In this document: positions 14,953-22,666 of the stretch, in pieces
Numbering within the stretch: the first letter of the stretch is position 1
Layout: the number at the start of each line of letters is the position of its first letter
Origin: JBBSGD01 sp038254435
Lineage (GTDB): Bacteria; Actinomycetota; CADDZG01; WHSQ01
Assembly (NCBI GenBank): GCA_038254435.1
Contig: JBBSGD010000026.1
Location: 1 to 29,462, forward strand
DNA: 29,462 nt
Direction: 5' to 3'
The notes under the pieces: generated by a model
Told to the model about the DNA's origin: nothing
Seen by the model: the letters and a program-made list of their open reading frames with translations, nothing else
The model's database searches: none
Position numbers and translations under genes: made by a program

Positions 14953-15254
14953 TACGATTCCCCTTTCCCTAAGTTATCGATTCCGTCCCTACATTCTTTC
15001 GTTGCGCCACTGGATGCCGGATTGCCGACGCCGCCGCACACGAGCACAGAGGTTGCTGATCCGCCTCTTGTTCGGCCCCCTTTCATTTGCCTGGTCTCCG
15101 CAGCTGCCCGCTCCTTCGTCGTCGGAACGCTTGGTCAGACATAGCTTGTCTTTGTAATCGTAGCCCCAAGGACCCGAGAAATGCGTGATTCGTCAAAAGC
15201 TCGAGCCGCGGGCGATTCGACGCCTCGCCGAGGCATTGGTTACCTCGTAACAGA
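14953..15254. other. 302-base intergenic region with no assigned content
   Basis: It contains the promoter side and Shine-Dalgarno sequence of the DUF4383 gene. The rest is relatively AT-richer in places (15130-15165). No tRNA-like fold, repeat or coding frame is evident. Confidence 0.5.
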
Positions 15255-15494
15255 TCAGAGCTGCACTATCGGGCAGGTCAGGGTGCGCGTGATGCCTTCG
15301 ACTGCTTGGATTCGAGCCACCACCAGCTTGCCGAGCTGGTCCATGTCGGCGGAGCTCGCTCGCACGATGACGTCGTAGGGGCCGGATACGTCGTCGGCGG
15401 ACTCGACGCCGTCGACATCGCGTATCTCGCGCGCCACATGGGCGGCGTTGACCGCAGTCTGGATCAGGATATACGCCCTCACCCGGTCGGCCAC
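15255..15494 (-). CDS. stand-alone AsnC/Lrp ligand-binding (RAM) domain protein
   Basis: The 79-residue product is a single alpha-beta RAM domain (VRAYILIQT, EIRDVDGVESADDVSGPYDVI, VVARIQAVEGITRTLT), the effector-binding half of Lrp/AsnC regulators, without the DNA-binding half. Stand-alone RAM proteins form rings and bind amino acids, and may modulate full-length Lrp proteins. GTG 15494 is chosen because GGAGAGG precedes it and the domain starts there; the frame remains open to 15527. No partner regulator is nearby. Confidence 0.85.
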   Translation of the reverse strand: MADRVRAYILIQTAVNAAHVAREIRDVDGVESADDVSGPYDVIVRASSADMDQLGKLVVARIQAVEGITRTLTCPIVQL

Positions 15495-15591
15495 TGCCTC
15501 TCCTCTGGTTCGCTTTGCCAACAACATCCGGCCCGCACTGCCCTTGCGGCATTGTAGAGCGAACCCATTGAGCCGGCACGCCGGGCCTGCA

Positions 15592-15852
15592 TCAGCTGAA
15601 GATGCTGACTCCCCCCGGTCCCACGAGCAACCCGACGATGATCAGCACGATGCCGAAAAGCAACCGGCCTCGCAGGATCGTGACGATTCCCCAGATCACG
15701 AGGATGACCGCGATGATCCACAGGATCGTCGCGGTGCCACCCTTGGCCGAGGTGGCCGCGGCCAGCGCGACAATCGGCATGAACGACGAGTACGCGCTGC
15801 GGATGTGCCTGGGTGCGTGACGCGACGCACCTTCGTCCCGCTCAAGAGCCAT
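15592..15852 (-). CDS. small membrane protein ending GPGGVSIF
   Basis: The 86-residue product has two adjacent membrane helices (TATILWIIAVILVIWGIVTILRG in outline, then LLFGIVLIIVGLLVGPGG). Small actinobacterial membrane proteins of this kind often end with a similar 'liv.GlllGPGG.s' tail and have no known role. ATG 15852 has GGGAGGG just upstream; an internal ATG at MPIVALAAATS would give a shorter form. It lies about 100 bases beyond the RAM gene start, on the same strand. Confidence 0.65.
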   Translation of the reverse strand: MALERDEGASRHAPRHIRSAYSSFMPIVALAAATSAKGGTATILWIIAVILVIWGIVTILRGRLLFGIVLIIVGLLVGPGGVSIFS

Positions 15853-16002
15853 GCGACCCTCCCTTGTTCGTGTTGCGCTGCCGGCTCGACGGCATCCGTA
15901 GCCGTGCAGAGCCGATCGACGGAGCCCTGCCCGTAAGGCAGTCAACAGCATTCCCTTGCGCCGCGCGGCGAAACAACGGACGCCTGTTGCCACTCCAAAA
16001 GG

Positions 16003-16008
16003 TAGTCT
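16003..16008 (+). promoter_or_regulatory. putative -10 box (TAGTCT) of the qcr cluster
   Basis: TAGTCT lies eight bases before ATG 16017, the first gene of the run that continues into qcrCAB. No Shine-Dalgarno sequence is seen at a good distance. Confidence 0.45.
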
Positions 16009-16016
16009 CGTTCCAG

Positions 16017-16382
16017 ATGCAACAGACTCATGCAACGGTCGGCGTGGTGCTGCTCGTAGCCATCGCGCTGTTCACTGCTGTCGCCGCCGTCCTGAGTCGC
16101 GCTTCGGGCGCCCGGCCGTGGCTCGAGAAGCTGCGTGTGGCAGTCGTTTCCCTCCTCGTTGTGCAAGCATTACTGGGCGCGCTCATTTACTCTCAGGGGG
16201 AACGTCCGTCCGAGGGGCTGCACCTTCTGTACGGGGCGTTCGCGCTGGGTGCCATTCCGGCCGTCAGCGCCTTTGCGGCGGAGGCGCCGCCAAGGTCCAG
16301 GGCCGGAGCGCTTGCCATAGGAGGCTTGTTCACGCTCGTGTTGATCTGGCGACTTTTCGTGACCGGCGGCAGCGGCTCGTGA
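16017..16382 (+). CDS. four-helix membrane protein heading the qcr cluster
   Basis: The 121-residue product has four hydrophobic helices: VGVVLLVAIALFTAVAAVLS, LRVAVVSLLVVQALLGALIY, LHLLYGAFALGAIPAVSAFA and GALAIGGLFTLVLIWRLF. The segment VVQALLGALIYSQ, followed by SEGLHLLYGAF, resembles one half of heme A synthase (CtaA), where Q-x2-LGA and the His of a following helix flank heme. It is much shorter than CtaA, so the resemblance may only mean a heme-binding four-helix bundle. Its stop overlaps the qcrC start by four bases (GTGA), which ties it to the bcc complex. In many actinobacteria ctaE occupies this place. Confidence 0.7.
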   Translation: MQQTHATVGVVLLVAIALFTAVAAVLSRASGARPWLEKLRVAVVSLLVVQALLGALIYSQGERPSEGLHLLYGAFALGAIPAVSAFAAEAPPRSRAGALAIGGLFTLVLIWRLFVTGGSGS

Positions 16383-17200
16383 CCCGCTTGCTCGGTACGC
16401 GCGCGCTGGGGCCTCGCGTGGCCATGGCGCTGGCGCTGACGCTGGTCTTGGTCCTTTCGATCGTGCTGTGGCTCGGCTCGCCGGGGGCGCGCGGCCAGAG
16501 CTCGCCGCAGTCGAAATCCTCGGGCTACGACCCGGCGCTCGTGTCCCGGGGAGAGCAGCTGTTCATCGCCAACTGCGCTTCCTGCCACGGCGCGAGCGGG
16601 GGCGGAACCAGCGCCGGCCCGCCTCTTATCGACGTAGGAGCGGCCGCGGCCGACTTCATGTTGCGCACGGGCCGCATGCCTGCCGCCAACTCCAAGGATC
16701 AGGCACTCCGCCGAGACCCCGCCTACAGCGAGGGCAAGATCCGAGCGCTCACCGCCTTCGTGGCGTCGCTCGACGACGGGCCGGGGATTCCGACCGTCGA
16801 CCTCGCGGGCTCGGACCTGGGCCGCGGCGAGGAGCTGTTCCTCCAGAACTGTGCGCCGTGTCACGGCTCCACCGGCGTCGGCGGGACTGTCGGCAACGTC
16901 CTTGCCCCAGGTCTCAAGGCCTCGGAGCCCGTCGACGTGGCCGAAGCCGTCATCATTGGGCCGGGGCAGATGCCCGCCTTCGCCTTCGACCAGTCCCAGC
17001 GCGACGATCTGGCGGCGTTCGTCAAGCATCTCCAAGGCTCGACGGGGCCGGGCGGCGCGGACATCGGCGCGGTCGGGCCCGTGCCCGAGGGATTTGTTGC
17101 CTGGGGAATCGGCCTCGGCGTCGTCATCTTCGTTCTGTTCCTCATCGGCAGGTCTCATGTCAAGCCGGAAGGGGAGGTGGAAGCGGGGCATGAAGGCTAA
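16379..17200 (+). CDS. qcrC: cytochrome bc1 complex diheme cytochrome c subunit
   Basis: The 273-residue product passes electrons from the Rieske centre to the CuA site of the aa3 oxidase in the actinobacterial supercomplex. It has an N-terminal signal or anchor helix (MALALTLVLVLSIVLWLG) and two class I heme c domains, with CASCH at residues 66-70 and CAPCH at 158-162. Each domain has a downstream Met ligand candidate (GRMPAA, GQMPAF). A C-terminal membrane helix follows (AWGIGLGVVIFVLFLIG). The GTG start overlaps the previous stop (GTGA), and its end overlaps qcrA by 11 bases. Confidence 0.95.
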   Translation: MTRLLGTRALGPRVAMALALTLVLVLSIVLWLGSPGARGQSSPQSKSSGYDPALVSRGEQLFIANCASCHGASGGGTSAGPPLIDVGAAAADFMLRTGRMPAANSKDQALRRDPAYSEGKIRALTAFVASLDDGPGIPTVDLAGSDLGRGEELFLQNCAPCHGSTGVGGTVGNVLAPGLKASEPVDVAEAVIIGPGQMPAFAFDQSQRDDLAAFVKHLQGSTGPGGADIGAVGPVPEGFVAWGIGLGVVIFVLFLIGRSHVKPEGEVEAGHEG

Positions 17201-18044
17201 TAGCCGGCTCGTCGTTGTGTCCTTCGCCATCTCGATGCTGGCGTCGCTTGGATGGATCGTGGTGTACATCATCGATGCGGGGCTCTTGTGGGAGGGCATC
17301 ACGCTCGGGCTTGCTCTCGGCGGGCTCGGTTTCGGCATCGTCCTGTGGGCGGACCGCTTGCTCGACGCGCCCGAAGAGAGCGAGGAGCGCCACTCCCTCG
17401 CCTCGACCCCCGAGCAGAACGAGGCCTTCGAGGAGACTCTCGGGGAGGGCGTCGGCGCCGTCAGCAGGCGCAAGATACTGGGCGGCACGCTTGCCGGAGC
17501 GGCCGGGCTCTTCGGCGCCGCCTTGGTAGCTCCTTTGTTCTCGCTCGGCCCCGGCCCCAACGGGCAGCTGCGCACCACCAAGTGGTACAAGGGGGCTCGC
17601 CTCGTCAATTATGACGGCAAGCCCGTCAAGCCGACGGACCTGCCCACCGAGAGCATCATCACCGTCTTTCCCGAGGGCAACGTCGAATCGGGCGACTCCC
17701 AGGCGGTGCTCATCAGGGTCGACCCGCAGGACCTCGCGCTTCCCACCGACCGTATGAGCTGGACCCAGCAAGGCTGCATCGTCTACTCGAAGGTCTGTAC
17801 GCACGCCGGCTGTCCGGTGTCGCTCTACCGGTCGGATTCCGCTCAGCTCGTGTGCCCCTGCCACCAGTCGACCTTCGACGTCCTTACCGGCGCGAACGTC
17901 GTCTTTGGCCCGGCAGGTCGTCCGCTGCCCCAGCTGCCCCTGGCCCTTGATAACGAGGGATACTTGATAGCGCAGGGAGATTTCCCGGGGACGGTAGGAC
18001 CGAGCTACTGGGACATCCACCATAGCGAAGGGAGCAGCTCGTGA
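17190..18044 (+). CDS. qcrA: Rieske iron-sulfur subunit of the bcc complex
   Basis: The 284-residue product has two N-terminal membrane helices and a third after SRRKILGGTLAGAAGL, which carries a Tat-like twin arginine, as in other actinobacterial QcrA. The [2Fe-2S] ligands are in CTHAGC (residues 203-208) and CPCH (222-225). The product accepts an electron from menaquinol at the Qo site and hands it to QcrC. ATG 17190 lies inside the end of qcrC with GGGGAGG upstream. The stop overlaps the qcrB GTG by four bases. Confidence 0.95.
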   Translation: MKANSRLVVVSFAISMLASLGWIVVYIIDAGLLWEGITLGLALGGLGFGIVLWADRLLDAPEESEERHSLASTPEQNEAFEETLGEGVGAVSRRKILGGTLAGAAGLFGAALVAPLFSLGPGPNGQLRTTKWYKGARLVNYDGKPVKPTDLPTESIITVFPEGNVESGDSQAVLIRVDPQDLALPTDRMSWTQQGCIVYSKVCTHAGCPVSLYRSDSAQLVCPCHQSTFDVLTGANVVFGPAGRPLPQLPLALDNEGYLIAQGDFPGTVGPSYWDIHHSEGSSS

Positions 18045-19387
18045 TCCGCTGGGCCGACGAACGCCTCGGCTCCTCAAAATGGTCCCGCAGCGCCATGCGC
18101 AAGATCTTCCCCGACCATTGGTCGTTCCTTCTCGGGGAGATAGCGCTCTTCACCTTCGTCATCCTTCTGCTGACCGGCATCTTCCTGACGTTCTTCTTCC
18201 GTCCCGACCAGTCCGATGTCGTCTACCTGGGGCCGTACGCGCCGCTTCACGGCCACACGGTGTCCGCAGCTTTCGCTTCGGTCCTCAAGCTGAGCTTCGA
18301 GGTCAAGCTGGGGCTGTTGATGCGCCAGATGCACCACTGGGCGGCCCTGGTGTTCGTGGCGGCCATCGTGGTCCACATGTCGCGAGTGTTCTTCACGGGA
18401 GCGTTCCGCCGTCCCCGTGAGGTCAACTGGCTGGTGGGGATCAACCTCATCATCCTGGCGCTGCTGATGGGCTTTACGGGCTACTCGCTGCCCGACGACC
18501 TGCTGTCGGGGATCGGCCTTCGCATCGCCAACGCCATCGTCCTATCGATTCCGTTCATAGGGCCGCGCGCCGCCTTCCTCGTGTTCGGCGGGGAGTTCCC
18601 GACACACGACATCATCTCGAGGTTGTTCGTTCTGCACGTCATGCTGATCCCGTGGATCCTGATGGGCCTCATCGGCTTGCACCTGGCGATCCTCTACGCA
18701 CAGAAGCACACGCAGTTCCGGGGGCCGGGCAAGACCGAGAACAACGTCGTAGGCAAGGCCTTCTTTCCTTATCAAGTGCTGAAGTCGACTGGTTTGATGA
18801 TTTTGACCGGCGCCGTCATCGCTTTGCTCGGCGGACTCGTTCAGATCAACCCCGTGTGGTCCTACGGGCCTTACGACCCCAGTCTGGCGACAGTCCCATC
18901 GCAACCGGACTGGTATATGGGCTGGCTCGAGGGAACAATTCGCATGTTCCCCGCCTTCGAACCCACGATCTTCGGCGTCACGATACCTACGAGCCTGCTC
19001 GTGCCCGCCGTCATCCTGCCCGGCATCGTCTTTACGGTTCTCGCCATGTGGCCGTGGATCGAGCGCCGCATCACCGGAGACACTGCCGAGCACAACCTGC
19101 TCGACACGCCGCGCGATGCGCCGCTGCGTACTGCCTTCGGGGTTGCGGGCTTGACGTTCATGACGATCTACATGCTGGCGGGCGGCAATGACGTTTTCGC
19201 GTCGATGTTCAACATCAACGTCGAGGCCATGACCTGGGCGTTCAGGGTCTCGTTCTTCGTCTTGCCGCCCCTGGCGGGCTACGTCGCCTACAGGATGGCG
19301 AACGAGCTCAACGACACGGGCAAGCACCCCTTCAGGCCGAGCAAGGGGATCGTGCTCAAGCGCAACCCCGAGGGTGGATTCGAATAG
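18041..19387 (+). CDS. qcrB: cytochrome b subunit of the bcc complex
   Basis: The 448-residue product oxidises menaquinol and carries two b hemes. Heme-ligand regions are MRQMHHWAALVFVAAIVVHM and, in the fourth helix, FVLHVMLIPWILMGLIGLHL. The Qo-site motif PEWY appears as PDWY (residues 289-292), as in other Gram-positive b subunits. The C-terminal part is long, giving a mitochondrial-like fused form rather than a split b6/subunit IV. GTG start with GTGA overlap to qcrA. It is the last gene of the cluster and is followed by a hairpin repeat before the convergent ctaF. Confidence 0.96.
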   Translation: MIRWADERLGSSKWSRSAMRKIFPDHWSFLLGEIALFTFVILLLTGIFLTFFFRPDQSDVVYLGPYAPLHGHTVSAAFASVLKLSFEVKLGLLMRQMHHWAALVFVAAIVVHMSRVFFTGAFRRPREVNWLVGINLIILALLMGFTGYSLPDDLLSGIGLRIANAIVLSIPFIGPRAAFLVFGGEFPTHDIISRLFVLHVMLIPWILMGLIGLHLAILYAQKHTQFRGPGKTENNVVGKAFFPYQVLKSTGLMILTGAVIALLGGLVQINPVWSYGPYDPSLATVPSQPDWYMGWLEGTIRMFPAFEPTIFGVTIPTSLLVPAVILPGIVFTVLAMWPWIERRITGDTAEHNLLDTPRDAPLRTAFGVAGLTFMTIYMLAGGNDVFASMFNINVEAMTWAFRVSFFVLPPLAGYVAYRMANELNDTGKHPFRPSKGIVLKRNPEGGFE

Positions 19388-19407
19388 ACCCGGGGCCGGA
19401 GGGGCCC

Positions 19408-19456
19408 GTCGAGTGGGTGGCAACCGGGCAAATGCGCGCGCTGCCACCCAGTGGGC
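19408..19456 (-). repeat. interspersed hairpin repeat, copy 3 (inverted relative to copies 1 and 2)
   Basis: The core CGGGCAAATGCGCGCG is the exact reverse complement of the core in copies 1 and 2. The arms TGGGTGGCA / TGCCACCCA pair perfectly over nine bases. It sits between the convergent ends of qcrB and ctaF, where a two-way terminator would be expected. Confidence 0.8.
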
Positions 19457-19484
19457 ACCGGCGCACGGTTGGGCCGCTGAGGGG

Positions 19485-19937
19485 TTAGCGGGAGAGTTGG
19501 GTCAGCCAGCCGCGGGCGACGTAGAGGCCCAGCAGGATCGCCGGCACCCACAGCCAGGCACCGAAGAGAAGGCCCATCACGAAGAGGAACACGCACACGG
19601 CCCCAACGATGGGCCAGACACTCGCCGTGGGAACCGCTTGCTCCTGGAGCGTCATGGGGCCGCCTGAGGCATCGCCGGGGTGCTCTTCGAATCCGATGAC
19701 CCGGTCGATCATGTCCAGCGTCCGGTTCTTGTGCAGCCTCTGCGCGTCGTCCACGCGGATCTCGGAGTGTGTCTGGCGCAGCAAGTGCGCGATCGCTCCG
19801 ACGAAGAAGAAGCAGCCGGCTGCAAGGAAGAGAAACAGGACGGTGCCGGCGTGCTCCTTGGCCATGATCCAGTATGCGATGGACGCTGCCACGACATAGA
19901 GGGCGATGCGCAGAAAGAAACGAAGCTCTTCAGCCAT
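19485..19937 (-). CDS. ctaF: cytochrome c oxidase subunit IV (CtaF-like)
   Basis: The 150-residue product has two helices at the N-terminus (ALYVVAASIAYWIMA, TVLFLFLAAGCFFFVGAIAHLL), a polar middle with FEEHPGDASGG, and two more helices at the end (WPIVGAVCVFLFVMGLLFGAW, then LWVPAILLGLYVARGWL). This matches the layout of the actinobacterial oxidase subunit IV, which lacks cofactors and stabilises subunit I. Its place 62 bases after ctaD on the same strand supports this. Overall sequence similarity to CtaF is weak by eye. Confidence 0.75.
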   Translation of the reverse strand: MAEELRFFLRIALYVVAASIAYWIMAKEHAGTVLFLFLAAGCFFFVGAIAHLLRQTHSEIRVDDAQRLHKNRTLDMIDRVIGFEEHPGDASGGPMTLQEQAVPTASVWPIVGAVCVFLFVMGLLFGAWLWVPAILLGLYVARGWLTQLSR

Positions 19938-19999
19938 TGGGGCTCACTCTATCGTTCCGCCCGGAGAGCTCCGCGCCGCGACGGTCGAGTTGCGGATCT

Positions 20000-21658
20000 T
20001 CATGGCCCCGCCTTGATCTCAGCGGCTCTTTGCCTGAGCGCCTCGCGTTCGTCGAAGACGGGGCGCTCGGAGCGAATCGGCGGCAGCCGGTAGAAGTTGT
20101 GATGAGGCGGCGGCGAGGTGGTCGCCCACTCGAGTGAGTAGCCTTCCCAGGGGTCGTTGCCGGCGGTCTTACCGGTCCTCATCGATCTGAAGAAGTTGAT
20201 GATGAACACGAGGATTCCGAGCGCCAGTATCCCGGAGCCGATCGAGCTGATCAGATTGAGCCGGTCGAAGCTCGCCGTGTCGGCGTAGTCGGCGACCCGG
20301 CGAGGCATGCCGTCGATGCCGAGCTGGAACTGCGGGTAGAAGGTGATCCACATGCCGACGAGCATCAGCCAGAAGCTCGTTTTGCCGAGACGTTCGTCCA
20401 TCATCTTGCCCGTCATCTTGGGGACCCAGAAGTAGAGACCGGCGAAGATCGCAAATGCGCTTCCCCCGAACAGCACGAAGTGCAAGTGAGCGACAACATA
20501 ATAGGTGTCGGTAAGTGAATAGTCGATGGCGGGCGCGGCGAGGTAGACGCCGGTGATGCCTCCTATGAGGAACGTGAACAGAAAGCCCATGCAGAACAAC
20601 ATGGGTGTCGTGAAGCTGAGCTTTCCCCGCCACATTGTAGCGATCCAGTTGAAGAACTTGATACCGGTTGGAACCGCGATGAGCATCGACGTCGCCGAGA
20701 AGAAGGGACCATTCACAACGCCGGTGGCAAACATGTGGTGTGCCCACACCGAGAAGCTGTAGATGCCGATGAGCAGGGACGCGAGCACGAACCCGCGATA
20801 GCCGAATATCGGCTTGCGGCTGAACACCGGGATGATCTCTGTGATGATCCCAAAGAAGGGCAAGATGACGATGTAGACCTCCGGATGGCCGAAGAACCAG
20901 AAGATGTGCTGGTACAGGACGGCGTCGCCGCCCACCGCCGGGTTGAAGAAGTGCCCTCCGAGGTGACGGTCGATGAAGGTCATGATCAGACCCGCCGACA
21001 GGGCCGGAAAGCTGAACATTATGAGCGCCATCGTGATGAGGATGTTCCAGTTGAAGACAGACATGCGGAACATGGTCATTCCCGGCGCGCGCATCCCAAA
21101 GATCGTTGCCATCAGATTGATGGAACCGAGGATGGTTGCGGTCCCGCTCATCGTCACCCCGATGAGCCAGAAGTCGGCGCCGTGACCGGGTGAGTAGGTG
21201 CCGTTGGTAAGCGGTGAATAGGCGGTCCACCCGAACGCGGCCGCGCCGCTGGTGGTTAGGAAGCCGGAGAACGCCGTCAGAGCGCCGAGCAGCGACATCC
21301 AGTAGGTCATGGCGTTGAGACGCGGATAGGCGACGTCGGCTGCGCCGATTTGCAAAGGAGTGAAGTAGTTGGCGAGACCGATCACGAGCGGGGTTGCAAA
21401 GAAGAAGATCATCCCGGTGCCGTGCATGGTGAAGAACTCGTTGTAGGTCTGGGCACTGAGGAACTGAAGACCCGGGAAGGCAAGCTCGGCGCGCATCGCG
21501 AGAGCGAGAAGTCCCGAGATTACGAAGAAGGTCATGGCAGTGACGATGTACAGGATGCCCACCTTCTTGTGGTCGATCGTCGTTATCCAATCGACGACGC
21601 CGCTGCGTTCGTGGTGAGCGATGTCGTGGTGCCCGACCCTCTGCTCAACCGTTGCCAT
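20000..21658 (-). CDS. ctaD: cytochrome c oxidase subunit I (aa3 type)
   Basis: This is the catalytic subunit, which reduces O2 to water and pumps protons. The 552-residue product has the heme a ligand at His79 (FTMHGTGM). The CuB/heme a3 site comprises HPEVY (258-262, with the His-Tyr crosslink), HH 307-308, and His391/His393 in VAHLHF. The K-channel lysine is in PTGIKFFNW (Lys334). The family length is normal without a fused subunit III. The ATG has GGAGGAGG upstream. It lies 120 bases after ctaC and 62 before ctaF. Subunit III (ctaE) and heme A biosynthesis genes are not in the window. Confidence 0.98.
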   Translation of the reverse strand: MATVEQRVGHHDIAHHERSGVVDWITTIDHKKVGILYIVTAMTFFVISGLLALAMRAELAFPGLQFLSAQTYNEFFTMHGTGMIFFFATPLVIGLANYFTPLQIGAADVAYPRLNAMTYWMSLLGALTAFSGFLTTSGAAAFGWTAYSPLTNGTYSPGHGADFWLIGVTMSGTATILGSINLMATIFGMRAPGMTMFRMSVFNWNILITMALIMFSFPALSAGLIMTFIDRHLGGHFFNPAVGGDAVLYQHIFWFFGHPEVYIVILPFFGIITEIIPVFSRKPIFGYRGFVLASLLIGIYSFSVWAHHMFATGVVNGPFFSATSMLIAVPTGIKFFNWIATMWRGKLSFTTPMLFCMGFLFTFLIGGITGVYLAAPAIDYSLTDTYYVVAHLHFVLFGGSAFAIFAGLYFWVPKMTGKMMDERLGKTSFWLMLVGMWITFYPQFQLGIDGMPRRVADYADTASFDRLNLISSIGSGILALGILVFIINFFRSMRTGKTAGNDPWEGYSLEWATTSPPPHHNFYRLPPIRSERPVFDEREALRQRAAEIKAGP

Positions 21659-21778
21659 TCGTGCCTCCTCCTCTAAGCCTCGCTCGCCCCAGGCTCATGC
21701 CGGAGGCCCGGCTCCCAGGGGATGAGGCTGCGATCGTCACCGCCTGCGAGCTGCTCACGCGATCTTGGAAAGGATCGC

Positions 21779-22501
21779 TCACGGCTGCGCCTGCTGCTGC
21801 TGTTGCGCGAGCCACGACTGGAACTCGCCGTCCGAGACCACTTTCACGTCGAAGCTCATTCGGTTGTGGAAGAGACCGCAGTACTCGGCGCAGCGGCCGA
21901 CGTAAGTCCCCGGGTCGGTGATGTTGAGGTCGATCCGGTTGGTGTGCCCGGGGATGGCGTCACGCTTGCTAAGGAGCGCCGGCAGATAGAACGAATGGAT
22001 GACGTCCTGAGAGGTGATTCGGAACTCGATGGTTTGGTCTTCCGGCAGGTAGATCGTGGCGTTCTGATCGGGTGTCGAGTGGATGGTCACGCCCGAGTCC
22101 GCGTAGCCGAAGTTCCATCCCCATTGGAATCCGGTGACGTTCAGTGTCATGTCCGGATTGGGGTCGAGCTTGTTGACGGACGACAGCGTCAGAGTCGAAG
22201 CGATGAACAGGATGATCACGATGACCTGCGGTATTGCGAACCACGCAATCTCAAGGGGGATGTGTTTTTGGAACTGCGGCGGCAGCTCGTCGTCATCAGG
22301 CTTCTTGCGGTAGCGGATGATGCTCCACGCGATGAGCCCTGCGGTGATGACGAAGATGACCGCGGCGAAGTACGTAAAGAAGTCATACAGACCCTTGACG
22401 TCCCTGCCCTGTGTGTCTGGAGGAACGCCGACACAACCGGTCGAGCCCAGGGCCACGCCCAGGCAGGCGACGAGCAGGAGCCGGCGGCGATGGGGTTTCA
22501 T
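21779..22501 (-). CDS. ctaC: cytochrome c oxidase subunit II
   Basis: The 240-residue product has a lipoprotein-like signal (GSTGC, Cys23), two membrane helices (residues about 42-62 and 85-105) and an outer cupredoxin domain. The CuA ligands are His169, Cys204, Glu206, Cys208, His212 and Met215 (CAEYCGLFHNRM). It accepts electrons, here presumably from the fixed diheme QcrC, and passes them to heme a in CtaD. A Gln-rich tail ends the protein. The gene heads the ctaC-ctaD-ctaF unit, with a -10 box directly upstream. Confidence 0.97.
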   Translation of the reverse strand: MKPHRRRLLLVACLGVALGSTGCVGVPPDTQGRDVKGLYDFFTYFAAVIFVITAGLIAWSIIRYRKKPDDDELPPQFQKHIPLEIAWFAIPQVIVIILFIASTLTLSSVNKLDPNPDMTLNVTGFQWGWNFGYADSGVTIHSTPDQNATIYLPEDQTIEFRITSQDVIHSFYLPALLSKRDAIPGHTNRIDLNITDPGTYVGRCAEYCGLFHNRMSFDVKVVSDGEFQSWLAQQQQQAQP

Positions 22502-22509
22502 CTCCGCCG

Positions 22510-22515
22510 AGATTA
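22510..22515 (-). promoter_or_regulatory. putative -10 box (TAATCT) of the ctaC-ctaD-ctaF unit
   Basis: TAATCT on the minus strand lies eight bases before ATG 22501, consistent with a leaderless transcript. Confidence 0.5.
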
Positions 22516-22653
22516 CATGGCGAGGGCAGCTCCTTCCTACATGCGGGCGCGGTCAGCACACAAGAGATCGGGGGGATGCTCCTTGTGGAATCGTGAAGCC
22601 GCGCGACGCACAAGCGCCAAGAGCTATCGAATGAGGGGCGCTCGCACAACGGA

Positions 22654-22659
22654 TAGGTT
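22654..22659 (+). promoter_or_regulatory. putative -10 box (TAGGTT) of the kinase/HAD unit
   Basis: TAGGTT lies seven bases before ATG 22667. This favours that start over the in-frame ATG at 22631. Confidence 0.45.
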
Positions 22660-22666
22660 GCTGAAC

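Noticed and set aside
14953..15254. tRNA or small RNA gene
   Set aside because: No cloverleaf or GTTCGA-type T-loop with matching stems was found.
20169..21590. 473-codon minus-strand frame inside ctaD
   Set aside because: It is the +1 shadow of ctaD, rich in His, Arg and Asp, with no family features.
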